From positions 1 through 55,895 of the forward strand of contig NZ_JAHAFS010000016.1 of NCBI RefSeq assembly GCF_018374135.1: DNA of 55,895 nucleotides, written 5' to 3'. The position numbers and the translations under genes were made by a program. Numbering within the stretch: position 1 is the stretch's first letter; each line of letters starts with the position of its first letter. Under the pieces are notes generated by a model that was given only the letters and a program-made list of their open reading frames with translations, was not told the DNA's origin and did no database searches. Positions 8,807 to 17,879 of this stretch are shown piece by piece. The DNA is from Campylobacter gracilis. GTDB taxonomy: Bacteria; Campylobacterota; Campylobacteria; Campylobacterales; Campylobacteraceae.

Positions 8807-9478
8807 ATGATAAATGTATTGATGATAGAAGACGACAGCGAGTTCGCACAGCTTCTAACCGAATATCTGGCTAAATTTAACATCCAAGTTACAAACTTCG
8901 AAGACCCGTATCTGGGCATTAGCGCAGGGATCAAAAACTACGATCTGCTGATTTTGGATCTTACGCTTCCTGGGATGGACGGACTTGAAGTCTGCAAAGA
9001 GATCCGCGAGAAATACGACATCCCGATCATCATAAGCTCGGCTAGAAGCGACGTTAGCGATCGCGTAGTGGGCCTTCAGATCGGTGCGGACGATTATCTA
9101 CCCAAGCCTTATGATCCAAAAGAGATGCACGCGCGCATCATGAGTCTCATCCGCCGCTATAAAAAAGCTAGCGAGAAGGAAGAAACCGCCACAGATAGCG
9201 TATTTCGTATCGACGACAAGCGCCATGAAATTTACTTCGGCGAAGAGTCGCTCGTGCTAACGCCTGCGGAGTATGAAATTTTAGAATACCTAATCAAGCA
9301 ACATAGTTTTTCGGTATCCCGCGAGCAGCTTGTATACCATTGCAAGAGCCTAAAAGATAAGGATTCAAAGAGCCTAGACGTCATCATCGGGCGCCTACGC
9401 ACCAAGATCGGCGACAGCTCCAAAGCGCCTAAGCATATCTTTTCGGTTCGTGGTATCGGCTACAAGCTCATAGGATGA
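8807..9478 (+). CDS. racR: Two-component response regulator RacR
   Basis: 223-residue OmpR/PhoB-type regulator. The receiver domain has the acidic pair E8/D9-D10, phospho-acceptor Asp51 (LLILDLTLPGMDG) and the conserved Lys in DDYLPKPYDP; the C-terminal winged helix ends in IFSVRGIGYKLIG. The order dnaJ / racR-racS-recR matches C. jejuni, where RacRS is linked to growth temperature, fumarate and nitrate metabolism and colonisation; that function is taken from the relative. Its stop overlaps racS by four bases. Ribosome site AAAGGAT. Confidence 0.92.
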   Translation: MINVLMIEDDSEFAQLLTEYLAKFNIQVTNFEDPYLGISAGIKNYDLLILDLTLPGMDGLEVCKEIREKYDIPIIISSARSDVSDRVVGLQIGADDYLPKPYDPKEMHARIMSLIRRYKKASEKEETATDSVFRIDDKRHEIYFGEESLVLTPAEYEILEYLIKQHSFSVSREQLVYHCKSLKDKDSKSLDVIIGRLRTKIGDSSKAPKHIFSVRGIGYKLIG

Positions 9479-10716
9479 AACACTCATTAATCACCAAAAT
9501 TTCGGTTTTTTTTGTAATCGCGATCATCTTAGTCTGCGTGCTTTTCATCACATTCGCACGAATGCAGATGAATAGAGCCCTAGGTAGCATGCAGGCCAAT
9601 CAAATAAATGCGGTCAATAATCTACTTGAGCTATACAAGCGTAATGCCCCTCCTAGCGATATTGAGCGCTACTTCTCCAGCTATGGCTTGGAGCTTGTAA
9701 AAGACAAAAATATCATCCAAAACATCATCACGAGTGGTAAAATTTTTTTCGTCCAAGATACTTCTATCGGCGAGTTTAGTTCGGTTGAGTATAATAATTC
9801 ATTGTTTTTAAATATCAAAAACAACTCTTTCGTCGTGGTTTTCGAAAGCCTTGGCACGAAGAATTTAAACGATCCGCTTTGGGTCGGATTTCTGCTTACG
9901 ATGGCGGTTTTAATCTCGCTTTATCTATCAATCGTGCGAAGTTTTACGCCGCTAAAAAAACTAAGCAAAAATATTAAAAAATTCGCTCAAGGCAACTTGG
10001 ACGTAAATTTAGCCGCCACGCATAGCGAGGACGAGATCGGGCAGGTCGCGCAGGAATTTAACAACGCAATCGCTAAAATTCAAGAGCTGATCCGCTCGCG
10101 CCAGCTATTTTTACGCACCATCATGCATGAGCTCAAAACCCCGATCGGCAAGGGCAGGCTCATCACCGAAATGCTCGATGACGAAACGCAAAAAGAGCGG
10201 CTCGTAAATGTCTTCGAGCGGCTTGAAATTTTAATCAACGAGTTTGCTAAAATCGAGCAACTGCTCTCAAAAAGCTACTCGCTCAACTATCAGGATTATC
10301 ATTTCAGCCTCATTTTAGAGCAGGTAAAAGATATGTCGATGCTCGATAATTGGGACGAGCTCATTAGCACAGATATCGAGTGCGATGCGGTGATAAACGT
10401 GGATTTCGGACTATTTGCGCTGGCGATTAAAAATTTAATCGATAACGCCCTAAAATACTCCAGCGATAAAAAAGTCCGCATCATCTGCGACGAAAATAAA
10501 GTAAGCGTCGCCAACCGCGGCGCAGCGCTTGCAAAATCATTCGAGCACTATAAGCAGGCTTTTATCAGAAATAAAGACGAGAAAGCTACTGGCATGGGGC
10601 TCGGGCTTTACATCATCGATAAAATTTGCGAGCTGCATAAGTTTCGCTTCGAGTACAACTACAGCGACGGTACGCACTACTTCTCGATCGTCTTTTCGCC
10701 GAAGGGCGCCAAATGA
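9475..10716 (+). CDS. racS: Sensor histidine kinase RacS
   Basis: 413 residues: membrane segment 1 (about 8-28), a periplasmic loop of about 100 residues, membrane segment 2 (about 136-154), HAMP-type linker, phospho-acceptor His218 in MHELKTPIGKG, and an ATPase domain with N-box NLIDNALKYSS and G-box GMGLGLYII. It should phosphorylate RacR, its overlapping upstream partner. The loop has no recognisable sensory fold, so the signal is unknown. Its stop overlaps recR by four bases, giving a tightly coupled three-gene unit. Confidence 0.92.
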   Translation: MKHSLITKISVFFVIAIILVCVLFITFARMQMNRALGSMQANQINAVNNLLELYKRNAPPSDIERYFSSYGLELVKDKNIIQNIITSGKIFFVQDTSIGEFSSVEYNNSLFLNIKNNSFVVVFESLGTKNLNDPLWVGFLLTMAVLISLYLSIVRSFTPLKKLSKNIKKFAQGNLDVNLAATHSEDEIGQVAQEFNNAIAKIQELIRSRQLFLRTIMHELKTPIGKGRLITEMLDDETQKERLVNVFERLEILINEFAKIEQLLSKSYSLNYQDYHFSLILEQVKDMSMLDNWDELISTDIECDAVINVDFGLFALAIKNLIDNALKYSSDKKVRIICDENKVSVANRGAALAKSFEHYKQAFIRNKDEKATGMGLGLYIIDKICELHKFRFEYNYSDGTHYFSIVFSPKGAK

Positions 10717-11282
10717 GCGGCACAGACAAATTCGAAGAGCTAGTCGCAAGCTTTGAAAAGCTTCCTGGCGTGGGCAAAAAATCCGCCCTGCGCTTTGCGT
10801 ACTACGTAAGCGTGCAAAACTCTTTCCTAGGGCTAAATTTAGCGCACAATATCGAAGAGGCAGTGCGTGGACTGCACAGATGCCACATCTGCGGAGCGGT
10901 ATGCGAGGGCGAGATCTGCGAATACTGTGCCGATGAGGAGCGCGAAAGCGATAAAATTTGCATCGTCGAAAATCCTAAAGATATCTTTATTTTAGAGAGC
11001 AATAAAATTTACAACGGCCGCTACTTCGTGCTAGAAAGTGCGAGCGAAGAGACGGTGAGCGCGCTGCGCGACATGGTGAGCCGAAACGGCGCGCGCGAGC
11101 TGATATTTGCGCTGACGCCGGGCATCAACTCCGACGGGATCATGCTTTACGTCGAGGACAAGCTCGCGGATCTGGGTTTGAAATTTACCAAGCTCGCTCA
11201 GGGCGTGCCTACGGGCGTTAGCCTCGATAACGTCGATATGCTCTCGCTAATAAAGGCGATCAACGGGCGCACTTATATTTAA
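10713..11282 (+). CDS. recR: Recombination protein RecR
   Basis: 189 residues, usual length. N-terminal helix-hairpin-helix (FEKLPGVGKKSALRFA), a four-cysteine zinc finger (C57, C60, C69, C72) and a TOPRIM domain (ICIVENPKDIFILE onwards), ending with the Walker-like VPTGVSLDNVDMLSLIKAINGR. RecR works with RecO (and RecF where present) to load RecA at gapped DNA. It is translationally coupled to racS, as in C. jejuni, although the functions are unrelated. Confidence 0.95.
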   Translation: MSGTDKFEELVASFEKLPGVGKKSALRFAYYVSVQNSFLGLNLAHNIEEAVRGLHRCHICGAVCEGEICEYCADEERESDKICIVENPKDIFILESNKIYNGRYFVLESASEETVSALRDMVSRNGARELIFALTPGINSDGIMLYVEDKLADLGLKFTKLAQGVPTGVSLDNVDMLSLIKAINGRTYI

Positions 11283-11754
11283 AATTTCGACGAAATTTTA
11301 AATTTAGCGGCTAAATTTAAAGCATAAAGCGGCAAATAGACTCTGCAGCGGAGCCCGAGCGGCAAAATTTCAGACGTTAAATTTAAATAATGGACGTGCG
11401 ATGAAATTTACCGAAATTTACGCGGCTTCGGTGCGCGAAACGATGGGGTGGGCGCGGCGGCGCCCCGCTCGCCGCAAGGCTTTAACGGCGGATTTGAGCC
11501 GTAGAATTTTAAGCGCTTCCGTTTCGAAGCGGGGTTTTGAGCGCGGAATTTCGAACGCTCAAATTTTAAAAGGCGAAATTCTAAACGGCGAATTTCTAGA
11601 GCTAAATTTTAAAAGCAGATCTGAAAGTAGCGAGACGGGGTTGCCCAACGCTGCGAGCTCGTAAAAATTTAAAGGCGAATTTCTAGGCGCGGAATGGTTT
11701 AAATTTTTAAATTTCGCCGGCGCGGGATTTAAAAATTTAAACGTAATTATCTAT
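11283..11754. other. AT-rich spacer between recR and murC
   Basis: Nearly 500 bases rich in AAATTT/TTTAAA words. Directly after the recR stop lies an AT hairpin, AAAATTTCG-A-CGAAATTTT (11281-11299), which could end recR transcription but lacks a GC stem. One doubtful ORF is listed separately. Confidence 0.4.
11401..11664 (+). CDS. Doubtful small ORF
   Basis: An 87-codon ATG-started frame with no ribosome site and no recognisable family. Its second half reads through spacer-type AT words as QILKGEILNGEFLELNFKS, the same residue pattern produced in the metallopeptidase insert. The first part is Arg-rich, typical of an out-of-frame reading of GC-rich DNA. It is listed only because it is the longest frame in this spacer; most likely it is not a gene. 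Confidence 0.15.
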   Translation: MKFTEIYAASVRETMGWARRRPARRKALTADLSRRILSASVSKRGFERGISNAQILKGEILNGEFLELNFKSRSESSETGLPNAASS

Positions 11755-11760
11755 TATAAT
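11755..11760 (+). promoter_or_regulatory. -10 element of murC
   Basis: A perfect TATAAT (in CTATTATAATATTTAAGG) 14 bases before the murC GTG. The predicted leader would be only a few bases, just containing AAGGACAAAG. No -35 box is evident. Confidence 0.55.
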
Positions 11761-11774
11761 ATTTAAGGACAAAG

Positions 11775-13082
11775 GTGAAAAAGGTTCATTTTATCGGCAT
11801 CGGCGGCATAGGCATCTCCGCGCTAGCGAGATTTTTACACGAGAAAAATTTTATCATCTCAGGCTCTGATATCAAAGAGAGTGAGACGACCTACAAGCTA
11901 AGAGCGGACGGCATGGAGATCATCACGCCGCACGACGCTTCGGCGATCAAAGATCAGGAGATCGTCATCTACTCCGCCGCGATCAAAGAGGACAACGTCG
12001 AGCTGCAAGCCGCGCGCAAAAAGGGTATCGTCTGCCTCTCGCGCAAGGAGGCCCTGCCCTTCGTGCTAAAAGACAAGCGCGTCTTCGCAGTCGCCGGCGC
12101 GCACGGCAAAAGCACCACGAGCGCGATAACCTCGGCGCTGATAGACGGCTCGGTTATCATCGGCGCGATCTCCAAGCAGTTCGGCTCGAATATGAAATAT
12201 GAAAACAGCGAAAACATCATCTTTGAAGCCGACGAAAGCGATTCTAGCTTTTTAAATTCCAACCCCTACGTCGCAGTCGTTACCAACGCCGAGCCCGAGC
12301 ATATGGATCATTACGACAACGATTTGGATAAATTTCACGCGGCGTATCGCGGCTTTTTGGAGCGCGCCAAGATCCGCGTTATAAACGCCGAGGATGAGTT
12401 TTTAAGCTCGATAAAGCTCGGCTGTATCAAGCTCTTTCCGTCGCGCGACATAACGGATCTGAAGGTGCTGCTGCGCGATCATCAGCCATTTATGAGCTTT
12501 AATCTAAAAGAGCTCGGACGCTTCGAGGTTTACGGGCTAGGAAGGCACATCGCCATAGACGCGTCGCTGGCGATCCTAACCGCTGCATGCGAGACGGGAC
12601 TAGAGCAGATCCGTAAAAATTTACTGAATTACCAAGGGATCAAAAAGCGCTTCGACATCCTGTGCGCCACCCCGAGCTTCGTGCTGATCGACGACTACGG
12701 CCACCACCCCACCGAGATCAGAGCGACGCTTCAAAGCGCGCGCGAATACGCTAGCCTACTAGGGCTTAGCAAGATCACGGCGATCTTTCAGCCGCACCGC
12801 TTCAGCAGACTTAAGGCGAATTTAAACGCCTTTAAAGAGTGCTTTGCGGGCGTGGAGGAGTTAGTCGTACTGCCCGTTTACGCCGCGGGCGAGCCTAGCA
12901 ACGGCATCGATCTGAAAGAGGAGTTTAAGGGGCTTGGGGCACTTTTTACCGAGAGGGTCTTTAGAAACGGCGAGCGGATAGAATTTAGCGATATTTTCGG
13001 CGTCCGCCACATCATAAACGACGGGCTCGTGATCGGATTTGGCGCAGGCGACATCACCTATCAGTTGCGCGGAGAATTTTAG
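11775..13082 (+). CDS. murC: UDP-N-acetylmuramate--L-alanine ligase MurC
   Basis: 435 residues. N-terminal Rossmann motif GIGGIGISALA (residues 8-18), ATP-binding GAHGKSTT (108-115), Mur-ligase motifs EADESDSSF, NAEPEHMDHY and DDYGHHPTEI. It adds L-alanine to UDP-MurNAc in the cytoplasm, the first step of the peptidoglycan stem peptide. The GTG start follows AAGGACAAAG and its own -10 element. It precedes the membrane protein and mutS2, the same three-gene neighbourhood as in C. jejuni. Confidence 0.97.
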   Translation: MKKVHFIGIGGIGISALARFLHEKNFIISGSDIKESETTYKLRADGMEIITPHDASAIKDQEIVIYSAAIKEDNVELQAARKKGIVCLSRKEALPFVLKDKRVFAVAGAHGKSTTSAITSALIDGSVIIGAISKQFGSNMKYENSENIIFEADESDSSFLNSNPYVAVVTNAEPEHMDHYDNDLDKFHAAYRGFLERAKIRVINAEDEFLSSIKLGCIKLFPSRDITDLKVLLRDHQPFMSFNLKELGRFEVYGLGRHIAIDASLAILTAACETGLEQIRKNLLNYQGIKKRFDILCATPSFVLIDDYGHHPTEIRATLQSAREYASLLGLSKITAIFQPHRFSRLKANLNAFKECFAGVEELVVLPVYAAGEPSNGIDLKEEFKGLGALFTERVFRNGERIEFSDIFGVRHIINDGLVIGFGAGDITYQLRGEF

Positions 13083-13143
13083 GCTTGAAAACTCTCGCCG
13101 AATTTATTAGACAAACTCCGCTACGGGCGGGCAAGGATAAAAT

Positions 13144-13983
13144 TTGAGATTTTTGATGTTTATTTTCGCATTTTTATTTATCGCGGCGATCTTTTTCGTG
13201 CGGGACGAAATTTTAAGCAAAAGGGCTAAAATCATCGCCACAGCGCTGATCGTGCTGCTGTGCGCGGGGGCGTATCTTTACGAAAGCGCGAGCGAGCGCT
13301 CCGCCAAGCTTGAGGAGGAGATGGTTTTTAAATTTAACGCGGGCGCCAGATTAAGATGCGGCGGCGCGATAAATTTCGCTTCTGAAACGCACGGCGCGGC
13401 AAATTCCTCTCCCGAAAAACACGGCGCGGATGCGAAAAATTTGGGCGTGCAAGCCGGCGAAGCAAATTTAAACGCGCAGGACAGAACCGCTTCCGCCGCA
13501 CAAAGCTCCACCGCTCAAATGAACGAGCATACTTCCGCTGCACAAATAAACGGCGCCGTCTCGGACGGACAAAATTCCGCACAAAGCCCTACTTCGCAAA
13601 ATTCCGCCGAGCCTGGACAAAATTTTAAATCTCAAAATTCTACTAAAAATTTAGACGTAGCTTCGCAAAATTCTACGCAGCAGAACGATACGCAGAAACG
13701 CATGCAGCAAAATTCCGCGAGCCAAGGAGGTATGCGAAGCTCTGCCTCACAAAATTCAGCGCAACGAGGCAACACGCAAATCTCCGATCCGCAAGGCTCC
13801 GCACAGAATTCTAAAGCTACGCAAAATTTCGCCGCAGACAAAGAGCAAGGCTCCGCGCAGATCGTAACGCGAGAGAGCTTCACCTACTCCTTTTCGATGG
13901 GCGCTTTCATCGCCAAAAAAAGCGCGGGCGCGGAGTTTAGGGGCAAAACCTACAAGATTAAAGAGTGCGTTTATGATCAGTGA
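13144..13983 (+). CDS. Two-TM membrane protein with Asn/Gln/Ser-rich insert
   Basis: 279 residues lying between murC and mutS2, where C. jejuni has a short membrane protein (Cj1053c position). Two hydrophobic segments (about 3-19 and 31-48) lead to the EEEMVFKFNAGARLRCGG block. Residues about 75-240 are low complexity, rich in repeated QNSAQ, QNST and SAQN words. The C-terminal 35 residues (ESFTYSFSMGAFIAKK...YKIKECVYDQ) look conserved again. The low-complexity part is therefore probably an insertion into a roughly 110-residue core. TTG start after AAGGAT; the stop overlaps mutS2. Function unknown. Confidence 0.75.
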   Translation: MRFLMFIFAFLFIAAIFFVRDEILSKRAKIIATALIVLLCAGAYLYESASERSAKLEEEMVFKFNAGARLRCGGAINFASETHGAANSSPEKHGADAKNLGVQAGEANLNAQDRTASAAQSSTAQMNEHTSAAQINGAVSDGQNSAQSPTSQNSAEPGQNFKSQNSTKNLDVASQNSTQQNDTQKRMQQNSASQGGMRSSASQNSAQRGNTQISDPQGSAQNSKATQNFAADKEQGSAQIVTRESFTYSFSMGAFIAKKSAGAEFRGKTYKIKECVYDQ

Positions 13984-16180
13984 CGAACTCTTTACGCGCC
14001 TCGATCTAGGCGAGTATCTAGCCAAATTTAAAAGCTTTTTGGCGCGCGAAAAGCCGCTATTTTTAAGCGGCGACAGCAAGCTAAATTTTGAAAAAATTTC
14101 GGAGCTTACGAAATTTGATCTCGCGCAGTGCGAAAGCGTCGCGAACCTAGACGACGCGCTGATGCGCATCTCAAAACACGGCGTGCTTCATATCAGCGAA
14201 ATTTACGAATTTAGCAAGATCGTTCGCTACTTTTTATATCTCAAAAAGCAGCCTTTTGAGGGCAAACTTGCCGCTTGGCTTGCGAAGATCGAGATTCCTG
14301 CGCCCATCGCGCAATTAAAGGATTATTTCGACGATCAAGGCAGCTTTCGCGACGCGATAGACGAGCGCTTCGGCGCGCTGAACGAGGCGTTTAAGATAAA
14401 AAAGGGCGAGATCGAGCAGACGCTAAAAAGGCTGATCTATTCCAAAGCTCTTTCGCCCTATCTCGCCGACACGCAGATCCACTACATAAGCGACACCGAG
14501 GCTCTGCTGGTGCGCGGCGGCTTTAATCACGTGCTAAAAGGCAGCGTCGTAGCGCGCTCAAGCGGAGGCTATTTTTACGTGCTTCCCGACGCGATCGCGG
14601 CTCTGAAGTCCGCTCAAAGCGCGATTTTGGATAAGAAAGAGCAGATCGTTTTCGAGCACTGCAAGCAGATTAGTGCGGTTTTTAATAAGAATTTAGCTTT
14701 TTTAAAATTTATAAATGCCGCTTTCGATGCGATCGATGCGCTGATTGCGCGCGCTGCGATGGCAAGAGCGAGCGATTACGAGTTCGTCCTGCCCGAGCCT
14801 TCGCGCGACATCGTCCTAGATAGCTTCGCCCACCCCGCGCTTAAAAATCCAAAGCGCGTGAGCGTGGAATTTAGCGGCAAAATTCTACTCATCACCGGCG
14901 TGAATGCGGGCGGAAAATCGATGCTTTTAAAAAGCATTCTAAGCGCGGCGCTGCTAGCTAAGTACCTCCTTCCGATGCCTATTCGCGCAAGCAACAGCCG
15001 CATCGGCACCTTTAAGGAGTTCGAGCTCATAATGGAGGATCCGCAAAACTCCAAAAACGACATCTCGACCTTCGCGGGCAGGATGGTTGCCTTTAGCAAG
15101 CTTTTCGGGCGCAAAGAGATTCTAATCGGCGTCGATGAGATTGAACTGGGTACCGATTTTGAGGAGGCTGCAAGCCTATACGGCGCGATGATCGAGCAGC
15201 TAATAAGCGGCGACGTGAAGATGATCATCACCACGCATCACAAGCGCCTGGCGATGCTGCTGGCGAAAGATCCGCGCGTGGAGCTGCTGGCGGCGCTTTA
15301 CGACGAGAAAAACAGCGCGCCGAAATATGAGTTTTTAAAGGGCACGATCGGCAAATCCTACGCCTTTGAAACCGCGCTGCGCTACGGCATAGCGCAAAAT
15401 TTGATCGCCGCGGCGCGCAAAAACTACGGCGAAAACAAAGAAAACCTGAACGAAGCGATCTCAAAAGCGATAAATTTAGAGCTTGAACTAAAACAAAAAC
15501 TAGCCCAGACGCAGCAAAAAAAGGAGAAATTAGACGCGTTGAGCGAAGCGCTAAAAGATCAACGCGAGCGCGCGCAAAGCGAGCTTAAGGCCGAGCTTTC
15601 AAGGCTGCAAAACGAATACTATCGCGCAATTTCGGAGGCCAAACGCAGCGTGAGCCTAAGCGACGTGCGCGAAAAGCAGCGCGCCATAAACCGCGCAAAC
15701 GAGCTCGCACGGGCCGTGCAGCAGCCCGAACTCAGCACGCCGGAGCCGCAAAGCTTCAAAGCAGGCGATCGCGTAAAATACGGCAAGATCAAGGGCGAAA
15801 TTTTATCGCTCAGTAAAACCCAGGCGCTGATGCTAAGCGACGGCATCAGGCTGCGCGTGCCGCTTAGCGAGCTAAAGCGCAACGGTGCAGCGCCCGCGCC
15901 CGCAAAAAATATCAGCATCAAGGTGCAAAAGCCCGCCTCTGCATCTCTGAGCCTCGATCTGCATGGCCTGCGCGCCGAGGAAGCAATCAGCAGGCTTGAT
16001 AAATTCATCAGCCAAAGCCTCGTGATGGGCTTTGATGAGATCATCGTTAAGCACGGCATTGGCACGGGCAAGCTCGCTTACGCGGTAAAGGAGTTTTTGA
16101 AATCGCACCCTAGCGTCAAGGGCTTTCGCGACGGCACGCCCGCAGAAGGAGGCTTCGGCTCAAAGGTCGTCTCGCTGTAG
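13973..16180 (+). CDS. mutS2: MutS2 family DNA/ribosome-acting ATPase
   Basis: 735 residues in the normal MutS2 plan: core/lever helices, ATPase with Walker A GVNAGGKSMLL and Walker B ILIGVDEIELGTDF, a long coiled coil (about 480-580), and a C-terminal Smr nuclease domain with LDLHGLRAEEA and VKHGIGTGKL. It lacks the mismatch-recognition domain of MutS1. Family roles are suppression of recombination, oxidative-damage handling and rescue of collided ribosomes; which applies here is not known. The ATG lies inside the end of the membrane protein gene, implying coupling. Confidence 0.95.
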   Translation: MISDELFTRLDLGEYLAKFKSFLAREKPLFLSGDSKLNFEKISELTKFDLAQCESVANLDDALMRISKHGVLHISEIYEFSKIVRYFLYLKKQPFEGKLAAWLAKIEIPAPIAQLKDYFDDQGSFRDAIDERFGALNEAFKIKKGEIEQTLKRLIYSKALSPYLADTQIHYISDTEALLVRGGFNHVLKGSVVARSSGGYFYVLPDAIAALKSAQSAILDKKEQIVFEHCKQISAVFNKNLAFLKFINAAFDAIDALIARAAMARASDYEFVLPEPSRDIVLDSFAHPALKNPKRVSVEFSGKILLITGVNAGGKSMLLKSILSAALLAKYLLPMPIRASNSRIGTFKEFELIMEDPQNSKNDISTFAGRMVAFSKLFGRKEILIGVDEIELGTDFEEAASLYGAMIEQLISGDVKMIITTHHKRLAMLLAKDPRVELLAALYDEKNSAPKYEFLKGTIGKSYAFETALRYGIAQNLIAAARKNYGENKENLNEAISKAINLELELKQKLAQTQQKKEKLDALSEALKDQRERAQSELKAELSRLQNEYYRAISEAKRSVSLSDVREKQRAINRANELARAVQQPELSTPEPQSFKAGDRVKYGKIKGEILSLSKTQALMLSDGIRLRVPLSELKRNGAAPAPAKNISIKVQKPASASLSLDLHGLRAEEAISRLDKFISQSLVMGFDEIIVKHGIGTGKLAYAVKEFLKSHPSVKGFRDGTPAEGGFGSKVVSL

Positions 16181-16298
16181 GATTTAGTTTAAAGACTCGT
16201 TTAGCTCTAAGCTTCGACTCAAAAGTTTTTCGCCTCAGACGCGAGCGCGAACGATGCGGAATTCGCTCATTTCATCTATGCCTTCGCCGAGGTTTTAC

Positions 16299-16316
16299 AA
16301 AAGCACGGGTGCTTTT
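16299..16316 (+). terminator. Hairpin after mutS2
   Basis: A perfect inverted repeat AAAAGCAC-GG-GTGCTTTT about 120 bases after the mutS2 stop. The two-base loop is tight and the T run is part of the stem, so it is a weak candidate; it would work in both directions. Confidence 0.35.
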
Positions 16317-16575
16317 AACATAGAATTTCGCCGCGGAATTTTAAAATTTGTCCTCGGCTTTAAATTTTAAATTTAGTCCACGTTTTAAATTTGAAATATG
16401 GAGGGCTCGGATTGAAATTCTAAAATTTAGCGCACGTTACGATCACGCGACACAAACGGACTTCGCCATGTAATTTTAATATGTTTCCGCACAAGAGCTT
16501 GCGACGGACTTTGCGCTAAAATTTCAGCGGGACTTTGTACTAAATTCCATGCGGCGTAGCCGCAATTTAAATAAC

Positions 16576-16658
16576 GCGGACGTAGTCCGCCCCGCTAGCG
16601 TCGCGCGGGTGGGGGTTGGTAAGGGGGCGCCCCGCTAACTCCGAGCGCCGCCCCCTTA
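16576..16658 (+). repeat. GC-rich hairpin element, copy A
   Basis: Three stem-loops in order: GCGGAC-GTA-GTCCGC (16576-16590), CCCGC/GCGGG (16591-16609), then GGGGGTTGG followed by TAAGGGGGCG paired with CGCCCCCTTA (16620-16658). Copy B, 150 bases on, has the same parts in reverse order. This resembles a REP/BIME-type intergenic element. Confidence 0.65.
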
Positions 16659-16806
16659 CGAATATCGCGCATAATGCACCCGAGAGCTAGGCTATATCAT
16701 AAAATTTTGTAACAATTTACAAAATAGAATTTCATCTTGTAATAAATTTAAGATTTCTCTATGTAGAATTCTGCCTATGGAATTTAGGTCGTGGCAGCGT
16801 TTTCTC

Positions 16807-16901
16807 TTAAGGGGGAAGGGGCGCTACTTGCGAGGCGCTCCCCTTCCCCCTTAAAATCCCCCAACCCCTTGCACGCTCGAAGGGCGAGCCGTAAGGCTCG
16901 C
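16807..16901 (-). repeat. GC-rich hairpin element, copy B (inverted)
   Basis: TTAAGGGGGAAGGGG (16807-16821) pairs perfectly with its complement at 16840-16854, followed by CCCCCAACCCC and a small stem GCGAGCC-GTAA-GGCTCGC (16884-16901). Read on the minus strand this gives small stem, G-rich word with TTGG, then TTAAGGGGG stem, the same architecture as copy A. Confidence 0.65.
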
Positions 16902-17139
16902 GTTAAATTTTAATAGGGATTGAATTACGGCATGCGAAATTTTAAAATTTAGCCGAGATTTAAAGCTTGCAAAAATTTTAAAATTCCAAGCGCAAAAGAA
17001 TTTTGAAATTCCAAATACGATAAAATTTAAATGGCGGCGGAATTTTAGAATTCCTATTGGCGGCGAAATTTCAAAATTCTAATCTGCAACGAAATTCTGA
17101 AATTCCGTAAATTTAAAACGATTAAATAAGGAGGCCACA

Positions 17140-17862
17140 TTGAACCCGATTACCGAAAAGCGCAGCGTTTCGGGCTATTACTACGCCGAGGATCGCGAGT
17201 ATGTGTACTTCGTGACGGACGCGCCGCGCGAGCAAAACTACCGCTTTATTTTCGACGCGGGCGCGATCTATTTGCAAGATGATGCGAGCGGCGAGGTGCG
17301 GCTTAGCAGCGAGGCGGAGTTTTTCGCGGTCGTAAAAAAGATCCTAGCGCAGTACCGTGATAAAATTTTAGAGCACTCCGCAGAGCTTGAGAATTACGAA
17401 AAAATCTACACGCGCCGCGGCGATTTTTCAAAATTTATGAAAAAGCACTCTATCCTAAAATATGAAATCCGAAAATTTCAAAACAAAATTTCGCATTTTT
17501 ACGAAGCGCTGCTCATCTGCGGAAACGAGCAAACGGCGCTTAAAAAGCGGCTGAAAAACTACGCTTACGAAGCGGGCGTTTTCAAGGGCGTGATGAGCGA
17601 ATACGCCGTGAGGATCGAGGATATCTATCAGTTCATCCAGGGCCTCAAAAACGACAAGATTAGCCGCAACATCTACATTCTCACGATCATCTCGTCGCTG
17701 CTTTTGCCGCTAAATTTCATCACGAGCTTTTTCGGGATGAACACGACGGGGCTGTTTTTAAGCGGCTCGGCGCACGGCACGCTCATCGTAACGCTTGCGA
17801 TGTGCGTGATTTTCGCAGCGATGGTAGGCTTTTTTATATTTTATGTCAAAAAGCGAAACTAA
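17140..17862 (+). CDS. CorA-family divalent cation transporter
   Basis: 240 residues, shorter than typical CorA (about 315) but with the defining C-terminal pair of membrane helices (about 179-197 and 215-236) and the GMN selectivity motif at 199-201 in FFGMNT. A long, charged helical cytoplasmic domain precedes the first helix, as in CorA. It likely carries Mg2+, Ni2+, Co2+ or Zn2+ through the inner membrane. The TTG start is chosen because AAGGAGG precedes it. Monocistronic or followed by a frameshifted small gene 17 bases on. Confidence 0.85.
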   Translation: MNPITEKRSVSGYYYAEDREYVYFVTDAPREQNYRFIFDAGAIYLQDDASGEVRLSSEAEFFAVVKKILAQYRDKILEHSAELENYEKIYTRRGDFSKFMKKHSILKYEIRKFQNKISHFYEALLICGNEQTALKKRLKNYAYEAGVFKGVMSEYAVRIEDIYQFIQGLKNDKISRNIYILTIISSLLLPLNFITSFFGMNTTGLFLSGSAHGTLIVTLAMCVIFAAMVGFFIFYVKKRN

Positions 17863-17879
17863 AGCGGAGGGGTTAAATT

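Larger units (their letters stand above)
16181..17139. other. Long gene-free region with structured elements
   Basis: Over 950 bases without a credible gene. It holds a short hairpin after mutS2, two GC-rich hairpin elements in opposite orientation (listed separately), and from about 16920 a run of near-repeats of GAAATTTTAAAATTC and GAAATTCTGAAATTCC words up to the next gene. No RNA gene is recognised. Confidence 0.6.
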
